Origin: Alcaligenaceae bacterium
GTDB taxonomy: Bacteria > Pseudomonadota > Gammaproteobacteria > Burkholderiales > Burkholderiaceae_B
DNA: 64,000 nucleotides
Assembly: GCA_013416435.1 (NCBI GenBank)
Contig: JACCEN010000004.1
Coordinates: forward strand, 186,001-250,000
Direction of reading: 5' to 3'
Position numbers and translations under genes: made by a program. This document shows positions 27,132 to 35,325 of this stretch, one piece after another (within the stretch, counting starts at the first letter, position 1; every line of letters starts with the position of its first letter). The notes below the pieces were generated by a model. The model made no database searches and was not told the DNA's origin. It saw only the letters and a program-made list of their open reading frames with translations.

Positions 27132-27809
27132 ATGACACCTCAAATTCCGCACACCAAAGCCGAACGTCCCCGGGAGCGTCTGCTTGCCCATGGCGCCCAT
27201 GTCCTGACATCGGCCGAATTGCTGGCCATCATACTGCGTACCGGCATAAAGGGCTGCGATGCCGTGAGCCTGGGGCACCGGCTCATCAAGCAGTTCGATG
27301 GCTTGCGCGGGCTGCTTTCCGCCGACGCCCCGACCCTCATGTCCCAGGAAGGCCTGGGCGCCGCCAAGGCATGCGAAATCCTTGCCATCAACGAATTGAG
27401 CCGCCGCGCCCTGGAAGAAGACCTGAAGGCCGGCATGGCGCTGGACCAGCCCCAACGAGTCAAGCGCTACTGCGCCGCAACCCTGGGGCATCTGCCGGTC
27501 GAGCACTGCATGGCCCTCTATCTGGACAATCAGTTGCGGCTCATTACCTGCGAAGAAGTCTCGCGCGGCACGTTGAACCAGGCTTCGGTCTATCCGCGGG
27601 AAATCATCAAGGCGGCGCTCAAGCATCACGCGGCCGCCGTCATCCTTGCCCACAACCATCCATCCGGCGTGGCCGAACCCAGCCAGTCGGACCTTGCCCT
27701 GACGCGCCACCTGAAAAACGCGCTGTCTCTGGTCGACGTCCGGCTGCTGGATCACCTGATCGTGGCGGGCGCCAGCGCCGTGTCGCTGGCGGAGCGGGGG
27801 CAGCTGTGA
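27132..27809 (+). CDS. radC: RadC family JAMM/MPN-domain protein
   Basis: A 225-residue RadC protein. The N-terminal helix-hairpin-helix-like part (RERLLAHGAHVLTSAELLAI, EGLGAAKACEILAINELSRR) is followed by the JAB1/MPN metal site: EEVSRGTLNQASVYPREI, then ILAHNHPSGVAEPSQSD (His-x-His and Ser/Asp ligands). The original assignment to DNA repair was later questioned, and the biochemical role is unsettled. ATG 27132 is preceded by AAGAG; the frame remains open upstream through the repeat to 27060, but that extension (GSDPVRGLTP) is repeat-encoded. Confidence 0.92.
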   Translation: MTPQIPHTKAERPRERLLAHGAHVLTSAELLAIILRTGIKGCDAVSLGHRLIKQFDGLRGLLSADAPTLMSQEGLGAAKACEILAINELSRRALEEDLKAGMALDQPQRVKRYCAATLGHLPVEHCMALYLDNQLRLITCEEVSRGTLNQASVYPREIIKAALKHHAAAVILAHNHPSGVAEPSQSDLALTRHLKNALSLVDVRLLDHLIVAGASAVSLAERGQL

Positions 27810-27817
27810 GAGTCCAA

Positions 27818-27942
27818 GGGGTCAGACCCCGTACGGGGTCTGACCCCTGCGCCGCCCTGAAGGATCCAAGGGGTCAGACCCCGCATGGGGTCTGACCCCC
27901 TCAAGCGGACCTGGGGACAGACCCCATGCGGGGTCTGTCCCC
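27818..27942. repeat. Palindromic GGGGTCWGACCCC repeats, three copies including a covarying variant
   Basis: Standard copies at 27818-27847 (GTAC) and 27870-27899 (GCAT). The third, at 27913-27942 (ATGC), has arms GGGGACAGACCCC and GGGGTCTGTCCCC: a T to A change in one arm is matched by A to T in the other, so the 30-bp palindrome is kept except at its spacer. The cluster begins eight bases after the radC stop and ends four bases before the Bug gene stop. Confidence 0.95.
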
Positions 27943-27946
27943 GCCA

Positions 27947-28924
27947 TCAGTTCGTCTGCAGTTTTGCAACCTTCACGACCTCCTCCCACCGGCGGACCTC
28001 TTCCCGCATGGTCTGGCGGGCCTGCTCTGAATCGAGCTCATAGGGGCTCAGCCCCGCCGCGGTGAATTTCTCTTTGACTTCGGGGTCCGCAAGCACTGCG
28101 CTCAAGGCTTGCCGCCACTTTTCCTTCGCGTCCGCCGGCGTGTCGGCAGGGATCAGGAGCGCGAACCAGTAGCTCACGTCGAAGCCCTGCACACCGCTCT
28201 CGCGAAAGGTCGGAAGATCGGGAAAGCGCTCATCGCGCTTGTCGCCCGTCTGGGCCAAGGGGACGATGCGGCCGCCCTTCAGATGGGGCGCTGCCGACGC
28301 AGGGTTCGTGAACACGAGGTCGATGTGTCCCGCCAGCAGGTCATTCAGCGCCAGAGCCGCCCCTTTGTAGGGGACCACCGACAGTTTGATGTCCGATTTC
28401 AGCTGGAAGTATTCCGTTATGAGATGGCTGGGCGAACCATGCCCTGTGCCGATCGTTATCGTTCCCGGCTGCTTCCCGGCCCGATCGATCAGGTCCTGGA
28501 CGCTTTTGATGCCCGCATCGCTATTGGCGAACAGCATGACCGAAGCCTTGCCCACGAACCCCACGACGGAGAAATCGTCCACCGAGTCGTAAGGAAGATT
28601 CTTGTACAGGGCGGGCGCCGTGGTTTGCGCATTGTCGGCCAGGAGCGCCACATATCCGTTTTGCCCCTTTCTGGCGGCGAGGCCCGTGCCGATCGTGGCG
28701 CCCGCTCCCGCCCGGTTCTCCACGACCACGGGCTGGCCGAATTTCTCGCCCAGCTTCTGAGCCAGCAAACGCGCGACGAAATCAGAGGACCCGCCCGCGG
28801 CGTAGGGCACGACCATATTGATCGGCTGCGAGGGGAACGTCTGACCGTGTCCTGGCGCGATCGCCGCAAAAAACAGCGCCGCGCCGGCCAGTCCCCTCAT
28901 CCATCGACCTTTTCGCTTGAACAT
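27947..28924 (-). CDS. Bug family tripartite tricarboxylate transporter substrate-binding protein
   Basis: The 325-residue protein has a signal peptide (basic start MFKRKGRW, hydrophobic run, cleavage near GHGQT) and the Bug-family hallmark sequences: FPSQPINMVVPYAAGGSSD with the ligand-contacting loop, NRAGAGATIGT, and GTGHGSPSHL about residue 157. Bug proteins are periplasmic receptors for carboxylates and other acids, extremely expanded in Bordetella and relatives, and usually orphaned from TctAB membrane partners, as here. AAAGGA precedes the ATG. It is divergent from the LysR gene at 29023. Confidence 0.92.
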   Translation of the reverse strand: MFKRKGRWMRGLAGAALFFAAIAPGHGQTFPSQPINMVVPYAAGGSSDFVARLLAQKLGEKFGQPVVVENRAGAGATIGTGLAARKGQNGYVALLADNAQTTAPALYKNLPYDSVDDFSVVGFVGKASVMLFANSDAGIKSVQDLIDRAGKQPGTITIGTGHGSPSHLITEYFQLKSDIKLSVVPYKGAALALNDLLAGHIDLVFTNPASAAPHLKGGRIVPLAQTGDKRDERFPDLPTFRESGVQGFDVSYWFALLIPADTPADAKEKWRQALSAVLADPEVKEKFTAAGLSPYELDSEQARQTMREEVRRWEEVVKVAKLQTN

Positions 28925-29022
28925 TCTTGTATCCTTTCATTGTCAAAGTTGAAGATTCCTATAGCTTTGTCAGGATATAGGCGGCCCACGACGACGACCA
29001 TCGACTAATTCAGCACACAGCT

Positions 29023-29976
29023 ATGACTGCATCGAATACCAACATTCTTTCCAGGATCCCGTCCCTGCGTTCGCTTCTGGTTTTCAATGCTGCGGCACGG
29101 CATTTGAACCAGGTCAGGGCCGCCGAAGAGCTCTGCCTTACCCAGAGCGCGCTGAGCAGGCAGTTGAAAAGCCTGGAAGAGCATCTGGGCGTGCAATTGT
29201 TCGAGCGCGGTCCACGCGGGCTGCGCTTCACCCAAGAAGGCGAACTCCTTTACGACTTCACCTCTCGCGCCTTCGCTTTGATGGGCGAAGGCATCAACCG
29301 GCTGGGAATCACGACAGAGCGCCACACGCTGGTGGTCTCGGTTGCGCGCGGCTTTGCCCAGCGGGTGCTCGCGCCCCGGCTAGGGGAATTCGTATCCGCC
29401 CATCCGCAGATCGATCTACACATAGACATCCACCGGTACTACGCCGACCTGGAATCGTCCGGCGCGGACATCTCCATCCGGCTCGGCATCGGCGACTGGG
29501 ACGATTACCACTCCGTCAAAATCACGGACGATGCGCTCGTTCCGGTCTGCGCGCCGTCCATCGCCGAACGGATCAAGGGGCGTGAAGACATACCCGACGA
29601 CATCATCGTGCTTCGCAATCGCGAACGCGAGTATCTGGATACGTGGATGCTCCACCCCCGCGTACGGCGCATTCCCACCGAAGGCCGCATGTCCTTGAGC
29701 TTCAACGATTCGGCCACACTGATCTCCGCGCTCGAAAGCGGGGTCGGCATCGCCGTCAGCCGCTCCTCGCTCGTGTCCGACGCCCTGGAGTCCGGTTCGC
29801 TGGTCCGTCCGTTCGAGGGAGAGATCAAGGACGGGCTGGACTACTATGCGGTCAGCTCCCGACGCTCAAGGCGAAACGCCGTTGTAAGCCTTTTCATGCA
29901 GTGGCTCGAAGCCAAGTTCGAATCGAGCTTTTCGGCGGCCACGGTTCGCAAGACAGCGCCCCGCAGCCCGCATTGA
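29023..29976 (+). CDS. LysR family transcriptional regulator (GcvA-like)
   Basis: The 317-residue regulator has the GcvA-type start SLRSLLVFNAAARHLNQVRAA (from residue 9) with the recognition helix LTQSALSRQLKSLEEHLG and LFERGPRGLRFT. An effector domain with RVLAPRLGEFVSAHPQIDLH follows. It diverges from the Bug gene with 98 bp between starts, which makes that gene the first candidate target. Its stop lies seven bases from the end of the convergent class V aminotransferase gene. Confidence 0.88.
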   Translation: MTASNTNILSRIPSLRSLLVFNAAARHLNQVRAAEELCLTQSALSRQLKSLEEHLGVQLFERGPRGLRFTQEGELLYDFTSRAFALMGEGINRLGITTERHTLVVSVARGFAQRVLAPRLGEFVSAHPQIDLHIDIHRYYADLESSGADISIRLGIGDWDDYHSVKITDDALVPVCAPSIAERIKGREDIPDDIIVLRNREREYLDTWMLHPRVRRIPTEGRMSLSFNDSATLISALESGVGIAVSRSSLVSDALESGSLVRPFEGEIKDGLDYYAVSSRRSRRNAVVSLFMQWLEAKFESSFSAATVRKTAPRSPH

Positions 29977-29983
29977 CGCGTTC

Positions 29984-31201
29984 TCACGCCGCCTGTTTTT
30001 TCTCTTCCCGCAGGAAATCCCCGGTCAGCGCCAGAACACGCTCTATGTCCTCCATGCTGTTGTACAGATGCATGGAGAATCTGAGCATATCCCTGCGCAC
30101 GGACAGCTTTACGTCGCGCTCGAGCAAGTATCGGTAAAGACGGCGCAGGCTTTCGACGCCTTCTCCGGAGGCCTGGCTTGCCTCGTAATGCCCCACGGAT
30201 ATGGTCTGGGCGATGTGCGGGCCCGGTGCACCGCCGCAAACGGGTAACCCCAGTTCGATCAATCCTCTGCCCAGGGCGTGCGCCAGCGCGGTCACATGCT
30301 CCTCTATCCTTTTCGTGCCGATCGAAGCAATCAGAGAGAGCGATTCCTCGGCCGCGCAGACGCCGGCAAAATTGTAGTTCCCCAAGTCGAATCGACGCGC
30401 GCCTGGGAGCAAGGAGAACTCCGTGCCGCCGAAGTCGGACTCGTGAGCGTTGACATTGAAGACATCGATGCCGAAACGTGCAATATACGCGGGATCCATC
30501 TGTTCCGCGATCGCGCGGCGCACGTACAGAAAACCCATGCCATACAACGCCAGCAGACCCTTCTGCGTGGACACCGCCAACGCGTCGATGCACATTGCCT
30601 CCACGTCGGTATGCAATACGCCCACCGATTGCGCGCCGTCAACCAGGAACAGGGCGCCGCGTTCCCGGCATGCGCGGCCCAGGCGCTCGACATCGGTGCG
30701 AAAACCTGGAATGAAGGACACGCTCGATACCGTGAGCACACGCGTGCGCTCGTCCATTGCGGCGATCAGCTCGTCTATGGGCATCGCGCCATTCCGGGGC
30801 TTGACCAAGCGTACCTCGACGCCCCGGCGCCGCAGGTTCAGCCACAGGTAGATATTGTTCGGATGCTCGAGCTCGGGACACAGCACCACGTTATCGCCGC
30901 TTTTCCAATCGATGCCGGCACAGATGATGTTCAGTCCTTCGGAAGTGTTCTTGGTAAAGGTTACCTCGTCCGAATGGGCATTGATCAGCGTGGAAAAACG
31001 GTTTCGGACGGCCTCGGTCTGCCGGAACAAGGCGTCCTTGTCGACTCGCCCGTATACGCAATCATCGAGATAGCGCGTCACCGCCGCCTGCACGTCGGCG
31101 GAAAGCGGAGCCCGGCCTCCAAGATCGAGGTATGTGCATGCCTTCATGACGGGGAATTTTTGCCGAATGACAGCGCTTTCGGCCTGTGTCAAAGTTTTCA
31201 T
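29984..31201 (-). CDS. Class V aminotransferase fold, PLP-dependent enzyme
   Basis: The 405-residue protein is of the NifS/isopenicillin-N-epimerase-like class V group. It shows TYLDLGGRAPLSADV near residue 23, FTKNTSEGLNIICAGI near 82, PELEHPNNIYLW near 108, the cofactor Asp in LFLVDGAQSVGVLHTDV near 186, and the Schiff-base lysine in AVSTQKGLLALYGMG near 212. The substrate (cysteine desulfuration, epimerisation or another beta-elimination) cannot be told. It is not a kynureninase by sequence, although kynBA lies upstream on the other strand. No purine-rich binding site precedes the ATG at 31201, so the start is less certain. Confidence 0.85.
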   Translation of the reverse strand: MKTLTQAESAVIRQKFPVMKACTYLDLGGRAPLSADVQAAVTRYLDDCVYGRVDKDALFRQTEAVRNRFSTLINAHSDEVTFTKNTSEGLNIICAGIDWKSGDNVVLCPELEHPNNIYLWLNLRRRGVEVRLVKPRNGAMPIDELIAAMDERTRVLTVSSVSFIPGFRTDVERLGRACRERGALFLVDGAQSVGVLHTDVEAMCIDALAVSTQKGLLALYGMGFLYVRRAIAEQMDPAYIARFGIDVFNVNAHESDFGGTEFSLLPGARRFDLGNYNFAGVCAAEESLSLIASIGTKRIEEHVTALAHALGRGLIELGLPVCGGAPGPHIAQTISVGHYEASQASGEGVESLRRLYRYLLERDVKLSVRRDMLRFSMHLYNSMEDIERVLALTGDFLREEKKQAA

Positions 31202-31379
31202 GGGAGAGAATCAAGAGGGTTGTCGGTGCCGGGACGACGCTGCGCCGACCTCCCGGCACCGCCAGAAAGGTTCGTCTGTGGGCCAGCGCATGTTCTGAAA
31301 GATGATAGGAGGGAGTCCGGCGGCAGGCAATTGAGAAGGCATCCACTGGCTATGAGCGAAACGCATACCTGTGCGGGAC

Positions 31380-31497
31380 GGGGTCAGACCCTGTACAGGG
31401 TCTGACCCCTCTTCAAGCGGACCCAGGGTCAGACCCCATGCGGGGTCCGACCCCTTCAAGCCGGCCTGGGGTCAGACCCCATGCGGGGTCTGACCCC
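31380..31497. repeat. Palindromic GGGGTCWGACCCC repeats, three copies
   Basis: Copies at 31380-31409 (arms end CCCT and begin AGGG, a matched change flanking GTAC), 31425-31454 (imperfect, AGGG start and a TCCGA right arm) and 31468-31497 (ATGC). They occupy most of the 358-bp gap between the divergent class V aminotransferase and kynB. Bases 31202-31379 contain nothing else I can recognise. Confidence 0.95.
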
Positions 31498-31507
31498 TCA
31501 AAAACCG

Positions 31508-31535
31508 CTGACATTTTTCATCTAGATAGTATAAG
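31508..31535 (+). promoter_or_regulatory. Sigma70-type promoter of kynBA
   Basis: CTGACA (31508-31513) and TATAAG (31530-31535) are separated by 16 bp, each one base from consensus. Transcription would start near 31542, giving a short leader with GGAG (31549-31552) before the kynB ATG. The promoter starts 11 bp after the last palindromic repeat. Confidence 0.7.
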
Positions 31536-31559
31536 CTTCAAGTAAAATGGAGTACCGTC

Positions 31560-32210
31560 ATGCAACAGCTATGGGATATATCGCCCCCGGTGTCGGCCGC
31601 CTCGCCGGTTTTCCCGGGGGACACGCCCTATCGCCAGTCCTGGAGCGCTGAAATCGGCCCGCAATGCCCGGTTAATGTCAGCGCCATCACCTTGTCGCCC
31701 CACGTCGGTGCGCATGCCGACGCGCCGCTGCACTACAGCACCGAAGGGACGAGCGCCGGCCGCATGGGGCTCGCGCCCTTTCTGGGGCCGTGCCGCGTCA
31801 TACACGCCATGCACGGCGGGCCGCTGATACGCATACGGGATCTCGATCCCTTTATGGACGGCGCGCCACCCCGCATACTGGTACGGACCGCTCAACGAGC
31901 GCAGACCGAGCGCTGGGATGACCGGTTCGCCGCCTATGCGCCTGAAACCGTCGAATACCTGGCGCAACGGGGCGTCATGCTGATCGGGCTCGACACGCCC
32001 AGCATAGACCCTGCCGACAGCAAGGTCCTTCCCAGCCATCACGCCATCTTGAAGCATGATATGCGGGTTCTCGAGAACCTGGTGCTGGATGCCGTCGACG
32101 CCGGCGATTACGAGCTGATTGCGCTGCCGCTTGCGCTGGTGGACGCCGATGCCAGTCCCGTGCGCGCGGTGCTGCGCAGCCTGCCCTCCTCCTTCCGATC
32201 AAAACCATGA
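31560..32210 (+). CDS. kynB: Kynurenine formamidase
   Basis: The 216-residue protein belongs to the cyclase family of metal-dependent kynurenine formamidases. [19 protein letters not shown] is the family start, and [14 protein letters not shown] (about residues 47-59) carries the His and Asp metal ligands; [15 protein letters not shown] and [22 protein letters not shown] complete the signature. It hydrolyses N-formylkynurenine to kynurenine and formate, the second step of tryptophan degradation. kynA follows 13 bp downstream under the same promoter. Confidence 0.94.
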   Translation: MQQLWDISPPVSAASPVFPGDTPYRQSWSAEIGPQCPVNVSAITLSPHVGAHADAPLHYSTEGTSAGRMGLAPFLGPCRVIHAMHGGPLIRIRDLDPFMDGAPPRILVRTAQRAQTERWDDRFAAYAPETVEYLAQRGVMLIGLDTPSIDPADSKVLPSHHAILKHDMRVLENLVLDAVDAGDYELIALPLALVDADASPVRAVLRSLPSSFRSKP

Positions 32211-32223
32211 AGAGCACGACACG

Positions 32224-33084
32224 ATGAACCCCCAACCGACCGACGCCCCGCAAGGCGAATCCATCGTCCATGACGAAAAAGCGCAGCTCGATTTTTCGCG
32301 CGACATGAGCTATGGCGACTATCTGCATCTGGATCAGGTCCTGGACGCGCAGCGGCCGCTCTCGCCCGAACACAACGAAATGCTGTTCATCATCCAGCAT
32401 CAGACCAGTGAGCTCTGGATGAAACTGATGCTGCACGAACTGCGCGCCGCCATGGGCAACCTTGCGTCGGATCGCCTGCAGCCCTGTTTCAAGATGCTGG
32501 CACGCGTCAGCAAGATCATGGAGCAGTTGGTCCACGCCTGGGACGTCCTGGCCACCATGACACCTCCGGAGTACTCGGCGCTGCGTCCTTACCTGGCGCA
32601 ATCCAGCGGTTTCCAGAGCTTCCAGTACCGCCAGATAGAATTCGCGCTCGGAAACAAGAATGCGGCCATGCTCAAGCCGCACGCCCATAACGCCGCGCGC
32701 CTGGCACAGGTCCGGCAGGCCTATGAATCCCCTTCGCTCTATGACGAATCCCTGCGCGCGCTGCATCGGCAAGGGCTGGCAATCCCGGCGGAATACCTGG
32801 ACCGCGACTGGACGCAGCCGTATGCCGCAAGCGCCCAGGTGGAAGAGGCCTGGCTCAAGGTCTATCGCAATCCGGAACGTTACTGGGACCTGTATCAGTT
32901 GGGAGAAAAACTGACCGACCTCGAAGACGCCTTCCGTCTGTGGCGGTTCCGCCACGTCACCACCGTAGAGCGCATCATCGGATTCAAGCGCGGCACGGGA
33001 GGAACATCCGGAGTGTCCTACCTGCGCAAGATGCTGGATATCGTGCTTTTCCCGGAGCTGTGGCGCTTGCGCACGGACCTTTAG
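32224..33084 (+). CDS. kynA: Tryptophan 2,3-dioxygenase
   Basis: The 286-residue haem enzyme opens the indole ring of tryptophan to N-formylkynurenine. [15 protein letters not shown] and [20 protein letters not shown] (begins near residue 50, with the substrate-contacting His) are the family's N-terminal signature. [20 protein letters not shown] follows in the middle, and [21 protein letters not shown] carries the proximal haem His near the C-terminus. ATG 32224 is used; the frame is open to 32119 inside kynB. Together with kynB it gives kynurenine; kynureninase is not in this window. Confidence 0.96.
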   Translation: MNPQPTDAPQGESIVHDEKAQLDFSRDMSYGDYLHLDQVLDAQRPLSPEHNEMLFIIQHQTSELWMKLMLHELRAAMGNLASDRLQPCFKMLARVSKIMEQLVHAWDVLATMTPPEYSALRPYLAQSSGFQSFQYRQIEFALGNKNAAMLKPHAHNAARLAQVRQAYESPSLYDESLRALHRQGLAIPAEYLDRDWTQPYAASAQVEEAWLKVYRNPERYWDLYQLGEKLTDLEDAFRLWRFRHVTTVERIIGFKRGTGGTSGVSYLRKMLDIVLFPELWRLRTDL

Positions 33085-33211
33085 CGCGCTAAAATCATCG
33101 GCTACCCAGGATACGTGGCAATTTTCCTTTGGGCGCGCAAGCGCAATGAAGGAGAACACCTATTAGTGCACAATTGCTGGCGACCCGACTTTTCAAACAT
33201 AGGACTTAATC

Positions 33212-33478
33212 ATGAAAGAAGGCATCCACCCCGAATACCGCGAAGTGGTATTCCTGGATCAGCAAACCGGCACGAAGTTCATTTCGCGTTCCACGCTGCA
33301 CAGCCGCGAAACCATCGAACTTGACGGCAAGACTTATCCCTTGTTCAAGTGCGACGTGACCTCGGAATCGCACCCCTTCTATACCGGCGCGCAAACCCGC
33401 ATCGTCGAGACCGGCCGCGTCGAGAAGTTCCGCGCCCGCTTCGCACGCACCGCCGGCACTACGCGCAAGGCGTCGTAA
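33212..33478 (+). CDS. rpmE2: Type B 50S ribosomal protein L31 (zinc-independent)
   Basis: The 88-residue protein is type B L31: [20 protein letters not shown], then [30 protein letters not shown] and [10 protein letters not shown]. It has only one cysteine and so lacks the zinc-binding CxxC pairs of type A; such forms commonly replace the zinc-containing paralogue under zinc limitation. AGGA precedes ATG 33212, and a strong terminator lies 27 bp after the stop. A weak promoter candidate (TAAAAT at 33090-33095) lies 6 bp after the kynA stop. Confidence 0.95.
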   Translation: MKEGIHPEYREVVFLDQQTGTKFISRSTLHSRETIELDGKTYPLFKCDVTSESHPFYTGAQTRIVETGRVEKFRARFARTAGTTRKAS

Positions 33479-33505
33479 GCTTCGCGCTTACCTCAGCGGT
33501 CACGA

Positions 33506-33530
33506 AAGGCAGCCTTTTGGCTGCCTTTTT
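33506..33530 (+). terminator. Rho-independent terminator of rpmE2
   Basis: AAGGCAGCC (33506-33514) pairs with GGCTGCCTT (33519-33527) around TTTT and runs into a T-tract. Confidence 0.9.
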
Positions 33531-33570
33531 AATTTAAGATAGCCCTGTCTTCATTCCAATAGCGCATTCC

Positions 33571-35325
33571 GTGTCTTCCAGCGACTCCTTATCCACGCCA
33601 GCCCGCCTGATGGCCACAGCCACTGTGAAGCTGCCACGGCTCCTACTGGTTTCAGTCGGACTGGTTTACATACTGGCCGGCCTTTTCTTTCGAGATCCCT
33701 GGAAAACCGATGACGTGGTCGGCCTGGCCACCATGCTCACCGCCTTGCGCGACGGCGGCGACGCCATGCTCCTGCCCCAGATCGGCGTACTGGCCCATGC
33801 CCAGGACGGCCCGCTGACCACCTGGGTCGGCGCCTTCTTCATCTGGGCGTTCGCACCTTTCATCGAACTGTTCACCAACCGCCCCGACGCGGCCATCATC
33901 GCCTCCCGCCTGCCCAATTTCCTGTGGTTCGGGATACTGACGGCATCGATCTGGTACGGGACTTACCTGCTGGGGCGGCGTCCGGAACCCCAGCCGCTGG
34001 CCCTGCCCTTCGGCGGCGAACCCACCGTGCGCGATTACGGTCGCATGATCGCCGACGCGGCCTTGATGCTCATCGTCGCAACCGTCGGAATCGTCTGGCG
34101 CATGCATGAAACGTCCGAGGTCCCGGCCCTCATCGCCTTCCAGGCCCTGGCCTTCTATTCGGTGGCGCGCATGCTGGACCACCCCGCGTCGGGTTCGATC
34201 ACGCTGGGGTTCGCGCTGGGCGCGGCATTCCTGACCCGGGGCTGGATCGGCGCCCTGCCGATCATGCTGGCCGTCCCCTGCATCTTCCTGCCGCGCAATT
34301 GCCTGTGGCGCCAAAAGCACTGGCTGCTTCTTAGCGCGGCAATCTGCAGTGCGCTGATCCTGGCCTGGTGGATACCCGCCAAACTCGCGAACGGATACTG
34401 GATACAAAGCTGGGTGGTCTGGAATACCTCTTCTTTCGTCTGGCCGCAGTACCGGGAAGTGCTCAGCACGCTGCGCGACCTGCCCTGGTTCCTGTGGCCG
34501 ACATGGCCGCTTGCCCTGCTGGCCGTATGGCGCTGGCGCGCCTGGCTCACGGCGCCCCATATCTGGATTCCCTTGATGCTCGCGGCATGGCCGCTGATCA
34601 CCATGCTGTTCCTGGCCGATGCCTTCGAACCCGAATACAGCCTGATGGCCGTACCCGCGGCAGTGCTGGCCGCATTCTCGCTGCCCACCTTGCGCCGCGG
34701 CGTGGTGAACTCGCTGGACTGGTTCGCCGTCATGTGCTTTTCGCTTACGACGGCCACGGTGTGGCTGGGCTGGATCGCCTTGCAGACGGGCTGGCCGGAA
34801 CAGATCTCGCACAACATCGCGCGCCAGACCCGCGGTTATGACGTATTCATATCATGGCCGGCCGCCTTCATCGCGGCACTGGGCACGCTGGCCTGGATCG
34901 CGCTGGTGCGCTGGCGCCTGCACTCCAAGCCGGCGGGCCTGTGGCGCGGCACGGTGCTATCCGCCGGCGGCCTGATCGTTACCTGGCTGCTGCTCGTCAC
35001 ACTATGGATGCCGGCACTCGACTATGTGCGCAGCTACCGCGGCGTTTCGGCGCAGCTTGCCGCGGCGCTCGAAACATTCAGGAAACCGGGCGAATGCGTG
35101 CGCGCGCTCGCCGTCGGCACGGGCCAACGCGCTTCCTTCCTGGTTTTCAACGACATCGACTTCAGCTACGAGTCCCACTGCACGCTGGTCGTGCAGCAAA
35201 CCACCGCGCATCACATCGCCATCGGGGCGGCAGCCTATTCGGACTCCGCAACCGTCCTCTGGGAAGGCAGGCGCGGCGCAGACCGGCATGAAGTCTTCCG
35301 CCTGCTTCGCATCGGGAATCCATGA
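33571..35325 (+). CDS. Membrane glycosyltransferase, ArnT/PMT-like (GT83/GT39 class)
   Basis: The 584-residue protein has about a dozen hydrophobic segments and the layout of the ArnT/protein O-mannosyltransferase superfamily. After the first helix, RDPWKTDDVVGLATM supplies the acidic pair expected in the first periplasmic loop, followed by a helix-rich core and a soluble C-terminal part (about residues 480-584). Such enzymes move a sugar from a polyprenyl-phosphate donor to lipid A or protein on the periplasmic side. The frame starts with GTG 33571; ATG 33610 is possible. The stop overlaps the MATE gene start by four bases (ATGA). Confidence 0.78.
   Translation: MSSSDSLSTPARLMATATVKLPRLLLVSVGLVYILAGLFFRDPWKTDDVVGLATMLTALRDGGDAMLLPQIGVLAHAQDGPLTTWVGAFFIWAFAPFIELFTNRPDAAIIASRLPNFLWFGILTASIWYGTYLLGRRPEPQPLALPFGGEPTVRDYGRMIADAALMLIVATVGIVWRMHETSEVPALIAFQALAFYSVARMLDHPASGSITLGFALGAAFLTRGWIGALPIMLAVPCIFLPRNCLWRQKHWLLLSAAICSALILAWWIPAKLANGYWIQSWVVWNTSSFVWPQYREVLSTLRDLPWFLWPTWPLALLAVWRWRAWLTAPHIWIPLMLAAWPLITMLFLADAFEPEYSLMAVPAAVLAAFSLPTLRRGVVNSLDWFAVMCFSLTTATVWLGWIALQTGWPEQISHNIARQTRGYDVFISWPAAFIAALGTLAWIALVRWRLHSKPAGLWRGTVLSAGGLIVTWLLLVTLWMPALDYVRSYRGVSAQLAAALETFRKPGECVRALAVGTGQRASFLVFNDIDFSYESHCTLVVQQTTAHHIAIGAAAYSDSATVLWEGRRGADRHEVFRLLRIGNP

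Noticed and set aside
29984-31201. Class V PLP enzyme as kynureninase
   Set aside because: It lacks the kynureninase N-terminal signature (the DGNSLG-type segment) and is transcribed away from kynBA.
33115-33324. Leader peptide frame ahead of rpmE2
   Set aside because: It runs far into rpmE2 in another frame, its start has no binding site, and its composition is not protein-like.
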